Positions 4,503-5,060 of a stretch of DNA of 5,060 nucleotides are shown in pieces. Within the stretch, counting starts at the first letter, position 1; each line of letters starts with the position of its first letter. Made by a program: the position numbers and the translations under genes. The DNA is from Zoogloeaceae bacterium (GTDB taxonomy: Bacteria; Pseudomonadota; Gammaproteobacteria; Burkholderiales; Rhodocyclaceae): contig JAISSL010000103.1 in NCBI GenBank assembly GCA_031273145.1, positions 1-5,060 on the forward strand, read 5' to 3'. Below the pieces are notes generated by a model, which was given only the letters and a program-made list of their open reading frames with translations, was not told the DNA's origin and did not search any database.

Positions 4503-5060
4503 CTACAAGGCACATCCTTGAAAAATATCCAGAGTTGGGTCGAACATGCTTGTTTTGATATTCAGAAAGCCGAGAATGGAATGAAAGAGATGGTCATGCT
4601 GAACGGGGAAATTTTCTGCTTTTGCTTTGAGGCAGGCGTAATCCACCCGTTTTTGCGCCGCATCCGATAGCCACATAATAAATGGGATATGCTTTTGTTC
4701 CTGTGGCGCAACGGCATAAGGCAAGCCATGCAGATAAACTCCGTTTTCTCCCAGCGATTCGCCATGATCCGAAGCGTAAATGAGGCTGATTTCCCGCTCT
4801 GGAAACTGCCTTGCCAGATCAATGATTGACGAGAGAAAATAATCCGTATAGAGGACTGTATTGTCATAGGTGTTGACAATTGCCTCCCGCGAACACCGGT
4901 GAATATCCGCCGTATCGCAGGTCGGCGTAAACCTCTTGAAGGCTTCCGGGTAACGCTGATAATAGGAAGGGCCATGACTTCCCATCGTATGCAGGACAAT
5001 CATTTCATTTTTGGCGTGGTTTTTTATCCGTTCTTCCACCCTTGCCAGCATGACCGCATC
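4503..5060 (-). CDS. eptA: EptA-type lipid A phosphoethanolamine transferase (partial, C-terminal half)
   Basis: The gene reads leftward and is cut by the window edge. The open frame continues in frame (Asp-Ala-Val) past the internal Met at 5051, so that Met is not the start. The 185 visible residues are the periplasmic sulfatase-like catalytic domain. Counted from that Met they include VLHTMGSHGPSYYQRYP (19-35), FTPTCDTADIHRC (41-53), NTYDNTVLYTDYFL (60-73), DHGESLGENGVYLHG (95-109) and LPYAVAPQEQKHIP (110-123). Asp95, His96 and His108 correspond to metal or substrate ligands in EptA-family enzymes, and His26 to a conserved active-site histidine. The N-terminal membrane helices and nucleophilic Thr lie outside the window. 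The enzyme transfers phosphoethanolamine from phosphatidylethanolamine to lipid A, lowering surface negative charge and polymyxin binding. It is convergent with the glycosyltransferase and separated from it by mobile-element debris. The closely related CptA/OpgE-type transferases are a less likely alternative. Confidence 0.9.
   Translation of the reverse strand, partial: DAVMLARVEERIKNHAKNEMIVLHTMGSHGPSYYQRYPEAFKRFTPTCDTADIHRCSREAIVNTYDNTVLYTDYFLSSIIDLARQFPEREISLIYASDHGESLGENGVYLHGLPYAVAPQEQKHIPFIMWLSDAAQKRVDYACLKAKAENFPVQHDHLFHSILGFLNIKTSMFDPTLDIFQGCAL

Noticed and set aside
4359..4670. Plus-strand open frame of 103 codons taken as a full gene
   Set aside because: Only its first 28 or so codons resemble a transposase. 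The rest crosses a REP-like repeat and runs antisense into eptA.

Overview
The window looks like a chromosomal segment from a proteobacterium, most likely a betaproteobacterium. The evidence is a YqjE-like/YqjK-like membrane gene pair, a lipid A phosphoethanolamine transferase gene of the EptA type, and a moderately GC-rich coding style. The species cannot be named from this stretch. No tRNA, rRNA or CRISPR array is visible.

Layout. Bases 15-711 hold two overlapping small membrane-protein genes (YqjE-like/DUF1469, then YqjK-like). Bases 772-2870 hold dapF (diaminopimelate epimerase) and dapL (LL-diaminopimelate aminotransferase). Together these make meso-diaminopimelate for peptidoglycan and lysine by the one-step aminotransferase route. 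Both look more like the clostridial/Bacteroidetes/deltaproteobacterial forms than the usual beta/gammaproteobacterial ones, so they may have been acquired as a pair. A short palindrome and a TACAAT hexamer lie between them. Bases 2871-3003 are a junction region with no confident gene.

Bases 2953-4313 encode one GT4-like glycosyltransferase split by a frameshift exactly at an uninterrupted tract of 12 cytosines (3975-3986). In the sequenced state the protein stops early at 4050. Its C-terminal half, including the E-x7-E donor-binding motif, continues in another frame to 4313. Ten or thirteen C's would restore one continuous protein of about 452 residues. This is the hallmark of a phase-variable contingency gene and is the most interesting signal here. 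A homopolymer sequencing error must be excluded.

Bases 4314-4502 carry a decayed transposase N-terminus (IS481-type helix-turn-helix) and a degenerate REP/dRS3-like palindrome. From 4503 to the window end, on the minus strand and truncated by the edge, lies the catalytic C-terminal half of an EptA-type phosphoethanolamine transferase. The right half of the window is therefore a small accessory region: a switchable glycosyltransferase and a convergent lipid A modification gene, separated by mobile-element debris. It lies next to a core cell-wall precursor operon.
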